From Saccharomonospora sp. CUA-673 (GTDB lineage Bacteria > Actinomycetota > Actinomycetes > Mycobacteriales > Pseudonocardiaceae), in the NCBI RefSeq assembly GCF_001942305.1, contig NZ_MKKE01000033.1, forward strand, positions 186,001 to 250,000: 64,000 bases of DNA, given 5' to 3'. The translations under genes and the position numbers were made by a program. The notes under the pieces are model-generated. The model searched no databases and had not been told where the DNA came from. It worked only from the letters and a program-made list of their open reading frames with translations. Positions 61,740 through 64,000 of the stretch are shown here, piece after piece; the first letter of the stretch is position 1; each line of letters begins with the position of its first letter.

Positions 61740-62930
61740 GTGGTCAGGAAACCCGTACCCGACGACAAATTCAGCTTCGGCCTGTGGACGGTCGGCTGGC
61801 AGGCCGCCGATCCGTTCGGCACGGCGACCCGCGCACCGCTCGACCCGGTCGAGTCCGTGCACCGGTTGGCCGAGCTCGGCGCGTGGGGCGTGACGTTCCA
61901 CGACGACGACCTGACGCCGTTCACCGTCGACGACGCCGAACGCAGCACCCGCATCGCCCGGTTCCGCCGCGCGCTCGACGAGACCGGCATGACGGTGCCC
62001 ATGGCGACGACCAACCTGTTCCAACATCCCGTGTTCAAGGACGGCGCGCTCACCAGCAACGATCGCGACGTGCGCCGGTTCGCGCTGCGCAAGGTCATGC
62101 GCAACATGGACCTCGCGGCCGAGCTCGGCGCGCAGACCTACGTCCTGTGGGGCGGTCGGGAGGGCTCGGAGACCGACGCGGCCAAGGACGTCGCCGCCGC
62201 GTTCGACCGGTACCGCGAGGGCATCGACACGCTCGCCCAGTACGTCGTCGACCAGGGCTATCCGCTGCGGCTGGCGCTCGAGCCCAAGCCCAACGAACCC
62301 CGTGGCGACATCTTCCTGCCGACCATCGGGCACGCCCTCGCGTTCATCTCCCAGCTCGACCACCACGAGCTCGTCGGTGTGAACCCCGAGGTCGGTCACG
62401 AGCAGATGGCCGGACTCAACGTCGTCCACGGTATGGGCCAGGCCCTGTGGCAGGGCAAGCTGTTCCACATCGACCTCAACGGCCAGAAGGGGACCCGGTT
62501 CGACCAGGACCTCGTGTTCGGTCACGGCGACCTGCTGTCCGCGTTCTTCCTCGTCGACCTGCTCGAATACGGCAGCACGCCCGGCGGTGAGGCGGGACCC
62601 GCGTACACGGGACCGCGCCACTTCGACTACAAGCCGCTGCGCACCGAGAACACCGACGGCGTCTGGGCGAGCGCTGCCGCCAACATGGAGTCCTACCTGA
62701 TGCTGAAGGCCAAGGCGCAGGCCTTCCGCGGCGACCCGCGCGTGCGGCAGGCCGTCGCCGACGCCGGACTCGACGAGCTCGCCCGCCCGACCCTCGCCCC
62801 GGGCGAGACGCTCGGCGACCTGCTCTCCGACCGGTCGGCGTTCGAGGACTTCGACGCCGACAAGGCCGGCGCGCGGGGCTACGGATTCGTCGAACTGTCG
62901 CGACTGGCCATGGAGCACCTCATCGGCTGA
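61740..62930 (+). CDS. xylA: Xylose isomerase
   Basis: 396 aa from GTG 61740 (GGAGG five bases upstream); class I actinobacterial length. It starts [20 protein letters not shown]. Catalytic residues: VTFHDDDL (His/Asp pair), [22 protein letters not shown] (metal Glu and Lys), [15 protein letters not shown] (metal Glu, His) and [23 protein letters not shown] (metal Asp residues). It interconverts D-xylose and D-xylulose (also glucose/fructose) with two divalent metals. No xylB is beside it; the next gene, 7 bp away, is convergent. Confidence 0.97.
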   Translation: MVRKPVPDDKFSFGLWTVGWQAADPFGTATRAPLDPVESVHRLAELGAWGVTFHDDDLTPFTVDDAERSTRIARFRRALDETGMTVPMATTNLFQHPVFKDGALTSNDRDVRRFALRKVMRNMDLAAELGAQTYVLWGGREGSETDAAKDVAAAFDRYREGIDTLAQYVVDQGYPLRLALEPKPNEPRGDIFLPTIGHALAFISQLDHHELVGVNPEVGHEQMAGLNVVHGMGQALWQGKLFHIDLNGQKGTRFDQDLVFGHGDLLSAFFLVDLLEYGSTPGGEAGPAYTGPRHFDYKPLRTENTDGVWASAAANMESYLMLKAKAQAFRGDPRVRQAVADAGLDELARPTLAPGETLGDLLSDRSAFEDFDADKAGARGYGFVELSRLAMEHLIG

Positions 62931-62937
62931 GCGCGGC

Positions 62938-64000
62938 TCACCCCCGCACCTGGTCGGGGAGCAGGCGTACCGCCTCGAGCGCGAGATACAGCCGGGTGAT
63001 GTCACCGGGCTTGCGCAGGTCGCATCCGGTCAACTGCGCGAGTTTGTTGAGCCGGTAGCGCACCGTGTTGCGGTGGCAGTGCAATCGGCGGCCCGCGTCG
63101 GCGGGCGAACCGTCGGTGTCGAACCACGCCGCCAACGTCTCGAGCAGTACGTCCTGTTCCTCGACCGGAAGCTCGAGCACCCGGTCGAGCGCCTGCCGCG
63201 CCAGGCCGACGCTCAGCTCGGGCACCGACGTCACGAGTGCGGCCAGGCGGGCCTGGTCGAACCGGAGCACCACTTCGACCCGATCGCCGCCGCGTCGCGC
63301 GCCGTCCGCGCCTGCGTCACCGCCTGCGGCGTCGCGACGATCGACTCGAACACCTCGCTCACACCCACCCGGCCCGACGTGATCGACGCCAGATGCCGGT
63401 CGAGCCGGTCCGCGCGGTAGCTCGGGGTGAGCACGACCAGACCGAGTTCGCTGTCGGGTTCCGAACGCCACACCGACCGCACGCCGAGCGAACTCAGCGC
63501 GCGCTCGGCCGACACCGACAGCCGGCTGCGATCCATCGCCTGCGGATCGGAAGCCACCACGACGAACAGCCCGACCGTCGGCAGTCGTAGGGCGGCGGCC
63601 ACGTCGGCCAATCCCCTGCCGTTGGTCGTGATGCCGCTGAACAACGACGCCAGCGCCGCCTCCCGCAGCCGCGAGTCCCGGAACAGCTGCTCGGTCTCGA
63701 CGTCGCGGTAGGCCGTCGTCAGCGCCTGCGACGACAGGTCGAACGAGTTCCACAGCACCGACGCCGACGTCAGCAACGCCTGGCTGACGTGCGGATCGGA
63801 TCCGCACTGGCGCACCAGTTCCTGCCACAGCCGCAACGTCCCGACTCGGTAGGCGTGCATCACGGTCGCGAGCGGCACCCCGTGCGCGGCGCGTTGCCTG
63901 CCGGTCCGCCGTGCCACGGTCGGCCGATTGGGCTCGTTCTGAATGACGTTCTGCAACCCCGAGATGACATTCGGCCGAATCGAATCCGCCAATTGCTGGT
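62938..64000 (-). CDS. PucR/CdaR-type transcriptional regulator, 5' end outside window, one frameshift
   Basis: About 354 residues are seen; the frame is open to the window edge. The N-terminal part is helical (LATVMHAYRVGTLRLWQELVRQCG). The middle is a GGDEF-like domain (TVGLFVVVASDPQAMDRSRLSVSAERALSSLG...LGLVVLTPSYRADRL). The C-terminal PucR HTH is LLETLAAWFDTDGSPADAGRRLHCHRNTVRYRLNKLAQLTGCDL. The frame breaks near 63288; one added base gives TARDAA(x)GDRVEVVLRFDQARLAALV. Members regulate catabolism genes; the target is unknown. It converges on xylA with only 7 bp between stops. Confidence 0.85.
   Translation of the reverse strand, partial: PAIGGFDSAECHLGVAERHSERAQSADRGTADRQATRRARGAARDRDARLPSRDVAAVAGTGAPVRIRSARQPGVADVGVGAVELVRPVVAGADDGLPRRRDRAAVPGLAAAGGGAGVVVQRHHDQRQGIGRRGRRPTTADGRAVRRGGFRSAGDGSQPAVGVGRARAEFARRAVGVAFGTRQRTRSGRAHPELPRGPARPASGVDHVGPGGCERGVRVDRRDAAGGDAGADGARRGGDRVEVVLRFDQARLAALVTSVPELSVGLARQALDRVLELPVEEQDVLLETLAAWFDTDGSPADAGRRLHCHRNTVRYRLNKLAQLTGCDLRKPGDITRLYLALEAVRLLPDQVRG

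Overview
The window is GC-rich chromosomal DNA from a filamentous-type actinobacterium. The best fit is the Pseudonocardiaceae (Amycolatopsis / Prauserella / Saccharomonospora-like). This rests on gene content: EspG and DUF3558 ESX-associated genes, a MoxR-DUF58-transglutaminase operon, a DUF222/HNH gene, and a block syntenic with Mycobacterium tuberculosis Rv2183c-Rv2187. No tRNA, rRNA, CRISPR array, prophage or plasmid origin was seen. About eighteen single-base frameshifts break otherwise intact genes, including essential ftsI; most look like one lost base and at least three like an extra base. I read these as sequence errors and annotate the genes as whole spans with the break marked.

Layout. 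1-7.8 kb: membrane protein fragment, NUDIX hydrolase, ROK glucokinase, then the Rv2183c-Rv2187-like block (small Cys protein, ArsA-like ATPase, two SRPBCC proteins, a phosphoesterase, FadD15-like acyl-CoA ligase). 7.8-12.5 kb: the start of the division/cell-wall cluster (mraZ-rsmH-ftsL-ftsI) with a MraZ-box-like promoter; murE does not follow. 12.7-20.5 kb: a five-gene ESX-associated operon facing a moxR-DUF58-transglutaminase operon. 20.5-26.4 kb: DUF3040 protein, DNA polymerase IV, methyltransferase, ParA-like ATPase with a Nei-type glycosylase, FAD oxidoreductase. 26.4-28.2 kb: a DUF222/HNH gene of different base composition, a 148-bp inverted repeat and 21-bp tandem repeats. 28.2-37.8 kb: accessory metabolism and regulators (two SDRs, MFS exporter with LacI regulator, His-rich metal-binding protein, TetR, sugar dehydrogenase lipoprotein, AbrB permease, PPOX-fold protein, amidase).

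37.8-49.4 kb is the most striking region: an approximately 10.8-kb minus-strand operon that appears to encode complete aerobic nicotinate catabolism by the maleamate route. It carries a three-subunit molybdenum hydroxylase plus CoxG-like protein, a NiaP-like transporter, and NicC-, NicX-, NicD-, NicF- and NicE-like enzymes, with a divergent MarR (NicR-like) regulator and a repeated 16-bp candidate operator. Next to it (49.4-56.1 kb) is a probable aldarate cluster: two enolase-superfamily acid-sugar dehydratases, a TctABC transporter and an IclR regulator.

56.2-64 kb: a two-gene operon pairing an ATP-grasp ligase with a CocE/NonD-type serine hydrolase (function unknown), a cold-shock protein, divergent xylR-like and xylA genes around a palindromic operator, and a PucR-type regulator cut by the window end. 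Many minus-strand operons use 4-bp ATGA/GTGA/TTGA stop-start overlaps, which helped fix start codons.
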